A stretch of DNA of 64,000 bases from UBA9655 sp964597045 (GCA_964597045.1 CAZQWE010000002.1:232650-296649), one strand, 5' to 3'; counted from the first letter of the stretch, positions 32,410 to 40,521 are shown. The notes: generated by a model not told the origin, from the letters alone. Made by a program: numbers and translations.

Positions 32410-32442
32410 ATGCAAATCCGAATTTATAATTCGAATTTACAT
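32410..32442. repeat. 33-bp palindromic direct repeat, right copy of ATPase cassette
   Basis: Begins ATGCAAATCCGAATTTATAA and ends TTCGAATTTACAT. The two arms are complementary over 15 bases with two mismatches. It sits immediately upstream of the ATPase start codon, in the place of its ribosome site and promoter, so it may also be an operator. Confidence 0.8.
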
Positions 32443-32492
32443 AATATTCGCCACAAACTCAAGCAAAAAGATAAAATCCCTTAGATACACAT

Positions 32493-32523
32493 AAAAAAAG
32501 AGAGCTTACAGTGTAAGCTCTCT
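32493..32523 (-). terminator. Terminator of the small exported protein gene
   Basis: AGAGAGCTTACA (32499-32510) pairs perfectly with TGTAAGCTCTCT (32512-32523), and on the reverse strand the stem is followed by TTTTTTT. It lies 24 bases after the stop of the gene at 32547 and prevents read-through into the ATPase gene. Confidence 0.9.
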
Positions 32524-32546
32524 GTCTTTAAGAATAATGGACTAAA

Positions 32547-32966
32547 CTATTTTCCTTTTTTCTTAGCTAATGCTAGAATCGCTTTCGCAGTAACAACTTG
32601 AGCTTTATCCACATTGGATGTAGATCCTGACTTTGCGTCTATGAATGCCTGCATAGCTTGACTAGGTGTTTTACCCCCCAGCGCGCCTTTGGCTTTCGCG
32701 CTGCAACCAGATGCGGCATAACTAGGGTCTACATCAGGGCACAGTGATTCAGCAAAAGCAGCAATTAATACGTTGGTGCAAGCTGCTCCCTCCGCACTAC
32801 GTATACTAATGTTTGAAAACCCTTTACCTTTTGAACAAATTTGTGCTGCTGCGGCTTGGCCACCAGACTGTATTTTGCTAATAATTGAATTTACATCCAC
32901 TGCTTGAGCCTTCGTTGTGAATGCTGCGACCAGTCCAAGTGTTAATAATATAGTTGACTTCTTCAT
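32547..32966 (-). CDS. Small exported protein, unknown function
   Basis: A 139-residue protein with a clear signal peptide (KKSTILLTLGLVAAFTTKAQA). The mature part is small-residue-rich and helical with four cysteines (QICSKG, AACTNV, SLCPDV, SGCSAK), and ends in a Lys/Ala tail. I do not recognise the family. GGAGG precedes the ATG. It lies with the ATPase in the reverse-oriented block between hcp and tssE. It could be a cargo or an unrelated passenger; nothing in its sequence decides. Confidence 0.7.
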   Translation of the reverse strand: MKKSTILLTLGLVAAFTTKAQAVDVNSIISKIQSGGQAAAAQICSKGKGFSNISIRSAEGAACTNVLIAAFAESLCPDVDPSYAASGCSAKAKGALGGKTPSQAMQAFIDAKSGSTSNVDKAQVVTAKAILALAKKKGK

Positions 32967-33148
32967 TTTTTATATCCTCCATGTATAATAAAAAAATAAG
33001 TTCTTTTCTTATTTTCTCGTAATATTATATGCGGATAAATATTAAAATTATCTTAACAAAGCCTCCATATCTTGATATTTTTTTTAAACTGATGAGACTG
33101 TATTTAGATCTTATTTTAGCGTATACTACTCTCAAAGAAAGGCTTGTG

Positions 33149-33643
33149 ATGAAAAGACAAAAAATACTGCGCGGAACACCTGCTCCCCTCTTTGATCGCA
33201 TCATTGATTCCAAAGATCCTGCTGAATCAACGAGTCACCTTTTAAATGAGAAAGGACTAAAAGCCTCAATTATCAGCGAGCTTGCAATTCTTTTAAATAC
33301 GCGCTGCACCGTTCGGAAAGTCATCTATGATGATCATATGGAAACCATTCCATTCTTTGGTCTTCCGGATTTTTTTGGCTTAGGGGATTTCAGCTTTTTT
33401 GATGGCTCTAATATCCAGGACTGGCCCAGCGCCTCCCAATTTATAACGACTGCTATCCAAGCTGCTGAACCTCGCCTTGAAAACATTTCCGTTGAGGTTG
33501 ACTCTTACGATCCCATAAATCTTTCATTGCACGTCAATATTTCAGCCGTCATGAAAGTGAATGATACTCTCAAGGAAATACACTTTCCCTTAGCCTTGGA
33601 ACATAATCCTGAAAGGCAGGTAAGGAAAGTTTCTAAGGGATAA
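33149..33643 (+). CDS. tssE: Type VI secretion baseplate protein TssE (gp25-like)
   Basis: A 164-residue protein from the ATG at 33149 with AGAAAGG upstream; upstream codons lack coding support. The gp25/TssE pattern is clear: GTPAPLFDRII near the start, ASIISELAILLNTRCTVR, IPFFGLPDFFGLGDFS, AIQAAEPRLENISVEV, and a final strand LSLHVNISAVM. TssE is the wedge component that starts sheath polymerisation. In many T6SS clusters tssE follows hcp directly; here about 1.97 kb and two opposite-strand genes intervene, and tssF/tssG do not follow. Confidence 0.88.
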   Translation: MKRQKILRGTPAPLFDRIIDSKDPAESTSHLLNEKGLKASIISELAILLNTRCTVRKVIYDDHMETIPFFGLPDFFGLGDFSFFDGSNIQDWPSASQFITTAIQAAEPRLENISVEVDSYDPINLSLHVNISAVMKVNDTLKEIHFPLALEHNPERQVRKVSKG

Positions 33644-33645
33644 AG

Positions 33646-33699
33646 CGTCATTGCGAGAATGCGTCGAATATACAAATTGGGAATCAAGTTCCCAAATTG
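33646..33699. repeat. Repeat fragment and inverted repeat after tssE
   Basis: CGTCATTGCGAG at 33646-33657 is a truncated copy of the intergenic palindrome seen at 35782-35860. It is followed by ACAAATTGGGAA-TCAAG-TTCCCAAATTGT (33671-33699), a 12-base stem with one mismatch. The hairpin lies between convergent genes and may terminate both. Confidence 0.55.
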
Positions 33700-33712
33700 T
33701 ACAACTTACTTT

Positions 33713-35701
33713 CTAGTTATTAGAGTTTAGAGGACCGCCTTTTGATTTCACATGCTGCATCAATGCTTCAATCATAATCTCTGACAGGCCCACATTTCGC
33801 TCAAGGCTTTCTCTGAGAAAATAGAAAACGTAATCCGGCATGGGATTAACAGCCCTGAGGTGGGGATGATCCAGAAGCATCCCTGCCCTATTTAAATTCA
33901 AAGCTCCCTCTCCTTTAGCCGTCACATGTTCAAGCCAATTCGGCGGAAGAAGCAGGACGCTTGACCCTCCACGTCCGTCTTCCCCCCATCCAAAGGATTT
34001 AAGACGGGATGAGAGCTCTGCCCAAGAGAGTTGATCTGTCTCTTTTTTTGATGACCAAATCAATTTATAGAGCTCAAGTTCTTCAATTGTAGGTTCCCAC
34101 GCTTCCTCAAATTTAAAGCTTATATCCTTAAGAGCCGCCGATGCCGCCTCAACATTACGGTCATAGGTTTCCATTCTTTTCTCAATTTCAGCTTCTCGTT
34201 CTTCACGCTTCTTTGATTTATCTGCTTCTTTTTTTGCAATGATTTCTTTACGCCGTTGTTTAGCCAAAGCAGCTCGTTCTTTAGTTTCTTGGGTAGGGGT
34301 AGAGGATTGTATAGTTGCCACAGGTGTCTTTTGTTCTTGTTTAGCATTTTTCTTCTTTTTTCCCTGACCTGTCTTTTTTTGAGCACTACCCTTCTTTTCT
34401 TTAGGGGAAGTCAAAAATGATAGCTTAGCTTTTTCCCTTTCTTTTTCAATTCTTTGAATGATCTCTTCAAGAGAGAGGCGATCATTCTCTCCGACTCGAG
34501 AAAGTTTATCTCTTAAAACGTCGTTTCGACTCAAGGCTTGACTGTATAGTTTGTTATCGAAAATACAACCAACACATCCAGGAATTAAGAAGTGATCTAA
34601 AGACCTTAATTCGGATCTGAAATCACAAATCTGGTGGTTTCTTGAAATATGATAAAAGTTAGATTGAAGTTTATATCCGGCATTACTTTGGTTCCGTGCG
34701 TATTCTGCAAAAGCTGCCAAGTCCTCACTATCTTTTGGATTAGCAAGATCACCCGTAAAGCAAACCAAGTTACTGTTTTTCTCGATGATCAAATGATTTT
34801 GTTGAACTATTAAGTTACCTTTAGCAACTGCGTATTGTTTTCCTAAGTAATTGTTTAAATCAAGGCTCCTTATTAAGCCAAGACCACAGGTAATCGGATC
34901 TTCAACGATTATATTATCAAATTTTGCCTTAATGACTGGATCCAAAATACTCTCTTGAAGCCAAAGACCTAATCCACGGAAGTCAGTACTTTTAGGCGAA
35001 ATGGGTCTACATATAGACAAATGAGCGATTCCTAATTCACTCGGCTCAATCTTATTTTTAGTAAATAAATAGAAACCAAGTGTATCAGCAAGGCTTCTTG
35101 TAAAAAAACATTCATCAATATAATAAGTGTGGTTAGGAAATGATTCTATATCAACATCTGCGCTTATTGAGGCAAAGAGAGCTTCCTTCATTAAATATTG
35201 AGCTCCATCTACCTCAGCTTCAGATCCCTGAAGATTGACGAGAGATTGATGTAAATAACGCCACTGCTGAATTGCAAGGTCGGTAGCTGCAAGAGCAAAT
35301 CTTAATTCAACATCTTGGAAATGGGAATATTTAGAAAGAAATTTTTTGTGCTGATTTTGAAGAGCTTTTTTTCCTTCAAGACTTAAAGCTATATACTGAG
35401 TGACTCTGCAATCAATTTTTTCAGCAACTCTAATTTTTTCTTCAACAGATATATTTGTTGAAAGCAGGAGCTTCTTTGCCGTGAGTGCATAATTCAACCT
35501 CATTTTTGATAAATTAATTGCATGCTCGTAGGGGTCAAAAGAAGTATCGCGCAAGGCTTCTTCTAAAGCGACGTACCTTGGAAAGTGTTTGCCTAAGGGC
35601 TCCCTTTCTTCATGAACAACCGTGACAGGATCATTCATGGCCATCAGGGAGGGGGCTAAAACGACAGATTTTAATAAACAAGCTAATAAAGTTTTTTTCA
35701 T
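33713..35701 (-). CDS. Large exported protein with basic linker, unknown function
   Basis: A 662-residue protein from the ATG at 35701; codons upstream fall in a palindromic repeat. Signal peptide MKKTLLACLLKSVVLAPSLMA. Residues about 30-420 are mostly helical with no motif I can name. Residues about 427-515 form a strongly basic Lys/Gln/Glu linker (KKTGQGKKKKNAKQEQK, KQRRKEIIAKKEADKSKK), probably coiled coil. The last 120 residues include WAELSSRLKSFGWGEDGRGG, faintly like a HicA-type fold. Exported, multi-domain and lineage-specific in appearance; a possible effector. Confidence 0.65.
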   Translation of the reverse strand: MKKTLLACLLKSVVLAPSLMAMNDPVTVVHEEREPLGKHFPRYVALEEALRDTSFDPYEHAINLSKMRLNYALTAKKLLLSTNISVEEKIRVAEKIDCRVTQYIALSLEGKKALQNQHKKFLSKYSHFQDVELRFALAATDLAIQQWRYLHQSLVNLQGSEAEVDGAQYLMKEALFASISADVDIESFPNHTYYIDECFFTRSLADTLGFYLFTKNKIEPSELGIAHLSICRPISPKSTDFRGLGLWLQESILDPVIKAKFDNIIVEDPITCGLGLIRSLDLNNYLGKQYAVAKGNLIVQQNHLIIEKNSNLVCFTGDLANPKDSEDLAAFAEYARNQSNAGYKLQSNFYHISRNHQICDFRSELRSLDHFLIPGCVGCIFDNKLYSQALSRNDVLRDKLSRVGENDRLSLEEIIQRIEKEREKAKLSFLTSPKEKKGSAQKKTGQGKKKKNAKQEQKTPVATIQSSTPTQETKERAALAKQRRKEIIAKKEADKSKKREEREAEIEKRMETYDRNVEAASAALKDISFKFEEAWEPTIEELELYKLIWSSKKETDQLSWAELSSRLKSFGWGEDGRGGSSVLLLPPNWLEHVTAKGEGALNLNRAGMLLDHPHLRAVNPMPDYVFYFLRESLERNVGLSEIMIEALMQHVKSKGGPLNSNN

Positions 35702-35781
35702 AATAAGAACCACGTAATAATAAATATATGGATTATATTTGGGAATTATATAAAAACTGTCAAGGAGGAATGGAAAAGAGG

Positions 35782-35860
35782 CGTCATTGCGAGGAGTGGC
35801 ATAGCCACGACGCGGCAATCTCTAGATTGCTTCGTCGCCTTATAGCTCCTCACAATGACG
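35782..35860. repeat. Palindromic intergenic element, full copy
   Basis: CGTCATTGCGAGGAG at the left end pairs with CTCCTCACAATGACG at the right end with one mismatch. Inside are two further hairpins, GTGGC-ATA-GCCAC and CGGCAATC...GATTGCTTCG. It sits between the large exported protein and rplS. Related partial copies lie at 25101, 33646, 47960 and 51909. Confidence 0.8.
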
Positions 35861-35874
35861 AGTATATTAATGTG

Positions 35875-36381
35875 TTACTCCTCAGTCGGCTTTGTCTTTT
35901 TTTCCTTCTTCGGCTTCGTCTCTGTTACGGTTTCAGTTGTTTTTACAACTGTTTCCTCAATGATCGGCTCTGCAGGAATAATGGGTTCTTCCGCAACAGG
36001 TAGGGCCAAATCAACACCTGTTTTACGAACAATTTTCTCAGCAATACGTGCCTTCTTACCCGTGAGACCACGCAGGTAGTATAACTTCGCACGGCGGACA
36101 ATACCTTTACGCACAAGGATAATCTCAATGTTAGGAGAAAAAAGTGGGAAGACCCTCTCAACCCCTTCACCGTAAGATATCTTACGAACAGTGAAAGAGG
36201 AGTTGATTCCTGCATTTTTCCTTGCAATACAAAGTCCTTCAAAGGCTTGAACACGTTCACGCGTTCCTTCGATCACTTTGACCATAACTTTCAGCGTATC
36301 GCCTGCTTTAAAATCAGGGATCTTCTTGTTTTCAGTCAACTTCTTGAGCTGCTCATTTTCAAAAGTTTGTAAAAGATTCAT
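35875..36381 (-). CDS. rplS: Ribosomal protein L19 with acidic/lysine tail
   Basis: A 168-residue L19. The core is standard (FKAGDTLKVMVKVIEGTRERVQAFEGLCIARKN in parts; SFTVRKISYGEGVERVFPLFSP; LYYLRGLTGKKARIAEK). After about residue 122 a 45-residue low-complexity tail of Glu, Pro, Thr and Lys is added, absent from most L19. Last gene of the ffh-rpsP-rimM-trmD-rplS operon, 11 bases after trmD. Confidence 0.96.
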   Translation of the reverse strand: MNLLQTFENEQLKKLTENKKIPDFKAGDTLKVMVKVIEGTRERVQAFEGLCIARKNAGINSSFTVRKISYGEGVERVFPLFSPNIEIILVRKGIVRRAKLYYLRGLTGKKARIAEKIVRKTGVDLALPVAEEPIIPAEPIIEETVVKTTETVTETKPKKEKKTKPTEE

Positions 36382-36392
36382 TTCTCTTCTCC

Positions 36393-37100
36393 TTACGTTA
36401 AATCTTGTTGATTCAAATAGTTATTCCATAAATCGGGACGTCTTAGCTTTGTAATGGTTTCAGCCTCTTTTCGTCTCCATTCTAATATTTTTTGATGGTT
36501 TCCTGAGAGTAAAACTTCTGGAACTTCCCTCCCCTTCCAAACACGCGGACGGGTAAAATGGGAATACTCCAAAAGTCCATGGGAAAAGCTTTCCTCCTCA
36601 AGGGAGGCTTCATCCCCAATCACCCCAGGAATAAGCCTTAAACTGGCATCAAGTATGGTCATCGCTGCAAGCTCACCTCCTGTGAGGACAAAGTCACCAA
36701 GGCTGATATCCTCGGCTTCCCACTGGTCAAGGACGCGTTGGTCAATACCTTCATAACGACCACAAAGAAAGACAAGCGGTACATTTGAGTCTGCAATCTC
36801 TTTTGCAATTTCCTGCTTAAATACGCGACCACGGGGGGTTAGATGGAAGAGACGCGCCTTCCCCTTTTTCATAACAGAAGACAAGGCTTTATCGACAACA
36901 TCCGGTTGCATCACCATTCCCGGGCCTCCGCCAAAGCAAGTATCATCTACTGTTTGATGCTTATCTTCAGCAAAGTTACGGATATCCACAACTTCAAGTT
37001 CCCACAGATTCTTTTCTAAGGCTTTTCCCAGTAAGGATAAACCAAGAGGACCTGGAAACATCTCTGGGAATAAAGTGAGGATTGTCACCTTATGAGACAC
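36393..37100 (-). CDS. trmD: tRNA (guanine37-N1)-methyltransferase
   Basis: A 235-residue TrmD from a GTG at 37100, chosen because AAGGAGG lies six bases upstream; longer in-frame versions overlap rimM more and lack a site. SPOUT-fold motifs: TLFPEMFPGPLGLSLLGKAL, CFGGGPGMVM, FLCGRYEGIDQRVL, ISLGDFVLTGGELAAM. It methylates G37 of tRNAs reading CNN, preventing frameshifts. It overlaps rimM by 11 bases. Confidence 0.95.
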   Translation of the reverse strand: MSHKVTILTLFPEMFPGPLGLSLLGKALEKNLWELEVVDIRNFAEDKHQTVDDTCFGGGPGMVMQPDVVDKALSSVMKKGKARLFHLTPRGRVFKQEIAKEIADSNVPLVFLCGRYEGIDQRVLDQWEAEDISLGDFVLTGGELAAMTILDASLRLIPGVIGDEASLEEESFSHGLLEYSHFTRPRVWKGREVPEVLLSGNHQKILEWRRKEAETITKLRRPDLWNNYLNQQDLT

Positions 37101-37635
37101 GGTCGCCTCCTTGGAAGAAGTGTTCCCCCTCTTCACTCAACCGAACAAACCCCTTAGCCAAATCAATCTCTGGAACCAAAGCATGGGTAAAAGGCACCAT
37201 CTCCAGCTTTTGAGGTGTTTTGATCTCGAGAATATCTCCAGCTCCATAGTTATAGAGAGCATGAACAATACCGACTGCATCACCCTGGGAGGAAACCACC
37301 TTTAAGCCGATGAGATCAGCATGATAGTATGTATCGTCTGCAAGCTTTGGAAGACGGTCTCTTGAGAGCATAAGCTCGGCTCCCTTGAGATATTCTGCTT
37401 GGTTTCTGTCTTTTATACCTGAAAGAGCCACAATCAGTACATCATCCGCTTGTGAGACAACTTTATCGATAATAAAGGTTTCTTTCCCATCCCTATCCGC
37501 ATAGGGTGAGTAGGCCTTAAATTGACTTGGATCCTCCATGAAACATTTCACCTTAACGTGACCATGCACGCCGTGAGCAGCTGCAATCACAGCTGCACAA
37601 AATAAAGATGAATCATGGGTGGATGAATGTGTCAA
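37090..37635 (-). CDS. rimM: 16S rRNA processing protein RimM
   Basis: A 181-residue RimM. The N-terminal domain has AAVIAAAHGVHGHVKVKCF, and the PRC-like C-terminal half has YYHADLIGLKVVSSQGDAVGIV, DILEIKTPQ and MVPFTHALVPEIDL. It assists 30S maturation and binds S19. Standard length. Its end overlaps trmD by 11 bases and it lies eight bases after rpsP. Confidence 0.94.
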   Translation of the reverse strand: MTHSSTHDSSLFCAAVIAAAHGVHGHVKVKCFMEDPSQFKAYSPYADRDGKETFIIDKVVSQADDVLIVALSGIKDRNQAEYLKGAELMLSRDRLPKLADDTYYHADLIGLKVVSSQGDAVGIVHALYNYGAGDILEIKTPQKLEMVPFTHALVPEIDLAKGFVRLSEEGEHFFQGGDRVS

Positions 37636-37643
37636 AATGAGGC

Positions 37644-38219
37644 CTATTCTGTTCCTGATGTAGGTGTTTCGGGTATTGGCTCAATGGTAGGCTCAGAAAC
37701 TGGCTCTGGATGAGCGTCAGGGGAACGATGTGCCATCTCTTCAGCCTGCTCTTCAGATTGTTCTCGAACAACTTCTGCACCCGCTTCGACAAGCTTCTCA
37801 GCAATCTTTTCTTCCTTGTGCTCTTCCGTTTCTTTAGCTTCAGGTTCTTTTGGCGTTTTTGTCGCTTCAGCCACTGCAGCTACCTTAGCTTCCTCAAGAG
37901 CTTTCGCCCTTTCTTGAGCTTTCGCTTTTGGAGCTGATTTGATAGGCGTTTCAGTCACTGTTGGCATAGGCGCAAGTTTCTCTTTACCAAGGAATAAAGC
38001 GACACGATCCGTAGGCTGAGCTCCGACAGAAAGCCAATATTTAATCCGATCAACATTCAAACGAATCCTATCTTGGCTGTCGTTTGGCAACATTGGGTTA
38101 TAAGTTCCAACTTTTTCAACAAAGCGTCCATCACGCGGCGCGCGTGAATCAGCGATGACAACGTGATAAAATGGGCGTTTTTTTGCACCACCCCGTGCAA
38201 GTCGTATTTTTAAAGCCAT
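37644..38219 (-). CDS. rpsP: Ribosomal protein S16 with long C-terminal extension
   Basis: A 191-residue S16. The core (about 1-85) is normal: MALKIRLARGGAKKRPFYHVVIADSR, GRFVEKVGTYNPM, RIKYWLSVGAQPTDRVA. The remaining about 105 residues are a low-complexity Glu/Ala/Lys/Pro tail, more than doubling the usual length. Such tails are seen in some alphaproteobacteria but rarely so long. Operon member between ffh and rimM. Confidence 0.95.
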   Translation of the reverse strand: MALKIRLARGGAKKRPFYHVVIADSRAPRDGRFVEKVGTYNPMLPNDSQDRIRLNVDRIKYWLSVGAQPTDRVALFLGKEKLAPMPTVTETPIKSAPKAKAQERAKALEEAKVAAVAEATKTPKEPEAKETEEHKEEKIAEKLVEAGAEVVREQSEEQAEEMAHRSPDAHPEPVSEPTIEPIPETPTSGTE

Positions 38220-38245
38220 GTTTCCTTTTTTTCCTCCTTTAAGGG

Positions 38246-39598
38246 TTAACGGCGGGGCATAAGGCCCGATATTCCTTGGCGAAACAAACCTTTCTTGCCA
38301 AGTTTTTGCATGCGTTTCATCATGTCACTCATATCTCTGAATTGCTTTAGCAGTTTATTTACATCTTGAACAGATGTTCCACTACCTTCGGCTATTCTTC
38401 TTTTGCGAGATCCATTGATGATTTTTGCATCCTTTCGCTCTTTTTTAGTCATAGAGCGGATCATTGCAACCTGTCGTTTAATAAAACTGTCATCTACACC
38501 AGCCTGAGAAATCTTGTCTTGGAATTTGTTAAGACCGGGAATCATTCCCATCAGGCTAGAAATTCCGCCCATCTTATTCATTTGAAGGAGCTGAGACTCG
38601 TAGGTATTCAGATCAAAGTTGCCCTTTTCCATTTGCTTGGCAAGCTTTTCAGCTTCTTCCTGATCAACGGTTTCAAAGGCCTTTTCAACAAGCGTAACAA
38701 CATCACCCATACCTAGTATACGAGTGGCGATACGGTCTGGGTGGAAAAGTTCGAGTTGGTGAGGCTTTTCACCTGTTCCTAATAGTTTTAGAGGCTTACC
38801 TGTTACCGCCCGCATAGAAAGGGCTGCACCTCCTCGTGCATCACCATCAATACGGGATAAGGCAATAGAAGTAATCCCTACCTTCTCATCAAATTCTTTC
38901 GCAATTGTTACCGCATCCTGACCTGTCATCGCATCGGCTACAAGGATGATTTCAGCAGGATTTGCGAGTTTCCTAACAGCGACGACTTCATCCATCAATT
39001 CCTGATCAATATGGAGTCTTCCTGCCGTATCTAAAATTAAGATGTCATAACCCTCCAGGCGAGTCGTCTTCAGCGCTCTGTCGGTGATCTGAAGTGGTTT
39101 TTCAGCCTCTATAATTGGGAGGGTGCTAATCTTACATTGCTCACCTAGAATCTTAAGCTGTTCCTGGGCTGCCGGCCTGTAGACGTCAAGGGAGGCCATC
39201 AGAACCTTGCGTTTTTGTTTCTCAGAAAGGAAATTCCCAACCTTGGCTGTCATAGAGGTTTTACCCGATCCCTGGAGTCCAACCATGAGGATCACAATAG
39301 GAGGAGCTGCCTTAATCTCAAGATCAACAACCTCCTGACCGAGAAATTCTACCAGAGCGTCATGAACGATCTTTACAACGAGTTGCCCTGCGCTAATGCT
39401 TTGCAGGACTTCCTGACCAACGGCCTTGTCCTGAACTGAAGCAATGAAATCCTTAACGACAGGCAAGGCCACATCCGCTTCAAGGAGGGCAACCCGAACC
39501 TCGCGCAAAGCCGCCTTCACGTCGGCTTCCGTCAAAGCCCCGCGCCCTCTTAGCTTATCAATGATATTGCCCAACCGGGATGTGAGCGTATCAAACAT
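38246..39598 (-). CDS. ffh: Signal recognition particle protein Ffh
   Basis: A 450-residue SRP GTPase. N domain, then G domain with G1 GLQGSGKTSMTAK, DTAGRLHIDQELM, TGQDAVTIAKEF, SRIDGDARGGAALS; the Met-rich M domain at the end (MSDMMKRMQKLGKKG) binds 4.5S RNA and signal sequences. First gene of the operon to rplS. The M domain is complete. Confidence 0.97.
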   Translation of the reverse strand: MFDTLTSRLGNIIDKLRGRGALTEADVKAALREVRVALLEADVALPVVKDFIASVQDKAVGQEVLQSISAGQLVVKIVHDALVEFLGQEVVDLEIKAAPPIVILMVGLQGSGKTSMTAKVGNFLSEKQKRKVLMASLDVYRPAAQEQLKILGEQCKISTLPIIEAEKPLQITDRALKTTRLEGYDILILDTAGRLHIDQELMDEVVAVRKLANPAEIILVADAMTGQDAVTIAKEFDEKVGITSIALSRIDGDARGGAALSMRAVTGKPLKLLGTGEKPHQLELFHPDRIATRILGMGDVVTLVEKAFETVDQEEAEKLAKQMEKGNFDLNTYESQLLQMNKMGGISSLMGMIPGLNKFQDKISQAGVDDSFIKRQVAMIRSMTKKERKDAKIINGSRKRRIAEGSGTSVQDVNKLLKQFRDMSDMMKRMQKLGKKGLFRQGISGLMPRR

Positions 39599-39736
39599 TT
39601 CCTTACCTCAGCAAAAATACGCCAGTGCCCGCAACGCGAGGACTGACGTTTTGAATTGGGGAGCAAAGTAGGATACAAGTGGGTTCTTGTCAAGCACTAA
39701 CCTTGTAAATTGTATGTGAACTTAGACAAATTGTAC

Positions 39737-39941
39737 GGGGCTATGCAGTTAACTCCCGCTTTTTGACCCAAGCGGCGTCATCCCAGCAAAAGCTGGGATC
39801 CAGGGTAACTATTTATTGCATAAGCAATAAAAAATTTTATTCAACAATATTTACATTCCTTCGGAATAAGTTGTTTTCACTGGATTCCTGCTTTCGCAGG
39901 AATGACGCCCGAGGTTTAATGGGAATTAACTGCATAGCCCC
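39737..39941. repeat. Nested palindromic element (outer arms around a 134-bp inner repeat)
   Basis: Outer arms GGGGCTATGCAGTTAACTCC (39737-39757) and GGAATTAACTGCATAGCCCC (39921-39941) are complementary with one mismatch. Inside, 39775-39908 is a second element: GCGTCATCCCAGCAAAAGCT...GGATCCAG facing CTGGATTCCTGC...GCAGGAATGACGC. A 120-base relative of the inner element lies at 52108-52227 without the outer arms, so the inner one may have inserted into an older hairpin. No gene lies in 39599-40009. Confidence 0.75.
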
Positions 39942-40009
39942 ATAATTGTATTTACACAACAACCAACATTGTGAGCCCCTGTAAAGGGGCACACAATTAT
40001 GATGACTCG

Positions 40010-40201
40010 TTACTTCTTTGAGTTTTGTTTCTTAGCGCATTCAGAAATTACTTTGAGAATTTCAGTATTCTTATTCATCTGCTCACCCAAATCAGTGTGA
40101 AAGTCTTCTGCTATTGATTTCAGGTCAATAAAGTCTTTTGTGTCTAAGGAAAGTAAGCTTCCGCATTTTACGAGAACGCCATGATCTCCCAATGATGTCA
40201 C
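40010..40201 (-). CDS. Hypothetical small protein, weakly supported
   Basis: Sixty-three residues from a GTG at 40201, ending in a Lys-rich tail. The frame remains open up to the end of the YciI-like gene, so the true start may be upstream. No clear ribosome site, signal peptide or recognised motif. The composition is protein-like (LVKCGSLLSLDTKDFIDLKSIAEDFH), hence listed. Could be a remnant. Confidence 0.35.
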   Translation of the reverse strand: MTSLGDHGVLVKCGSLLSLDTKDFIDLKSIAEDFHTDLGEQMNKNTEILKVISECAKKQNSKK

Positions 40202-40227
40202 CTTAAAGAGGTTTCTGTATATGATAT

Positions 40228-40521
40228 CTAAACCACAGGTTTAAAAAACCGAGGATAAAACTCAATGAGTTCTAAGTCGTAATAATCTCTTTGAGCATAA
40301 GGATCTTCTTTAAATAATTCTAAGAGTTCTTCTTTAGTCACATGACGAGCAATTGCGATGCCCCCAATATATGGCTCTTGCCGACCAGCGGTCACGAGAA
40401 TACCTCGTTCTACGAGGCGATTCAAAAAGTCACGATGGAGATGAATATCTTTCAGAATTATTTCCAAAGGAACTTTGTATCTCGCTATAATGAGAATATG
40501 TCGACCAAGATCTTCTGCCAT
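40228..40521 (-). CDS. YciI-like (YCII-related) protein
   Basis: Ninety-seven residues from the ATG at 40521; GGAGGCG six bases upstream selects it over an ATG at 40533. Pattern of the YCII ferredoxin-like family: IIARYKVPLEIILKDIHLHRDFLNRLVERGILVTAG, then GGIAIARHVTKEELLELFKEDPYAQ and IEFYPRF. The family's conserved His lies in HLHRDF. Function of most members is unsettled. Confidence 0.85.
   Translation of the reverse strand: MAEDLGRHILIIARYKVPLEIILKDIHLHRDFLNRLVERGILVTAGRQEPYIGGIAIARHVTKEELLELFKEDPYAQRDYYDLELIEFYPRFFKPVV

Noticed and set aside
33029..33148. Forty-codon extension at the start of tssE
   Set aside because: AT-rich with no ribosome site; AGAAAGG before 33149 and the family alignment place the start there.
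35702..35818. N-terminal extension of the large exported protein (reads MPRRGYATPRND...)
   Set aside because: It is a translation of the palindromic repeat; the signal peptide begins at 35701.
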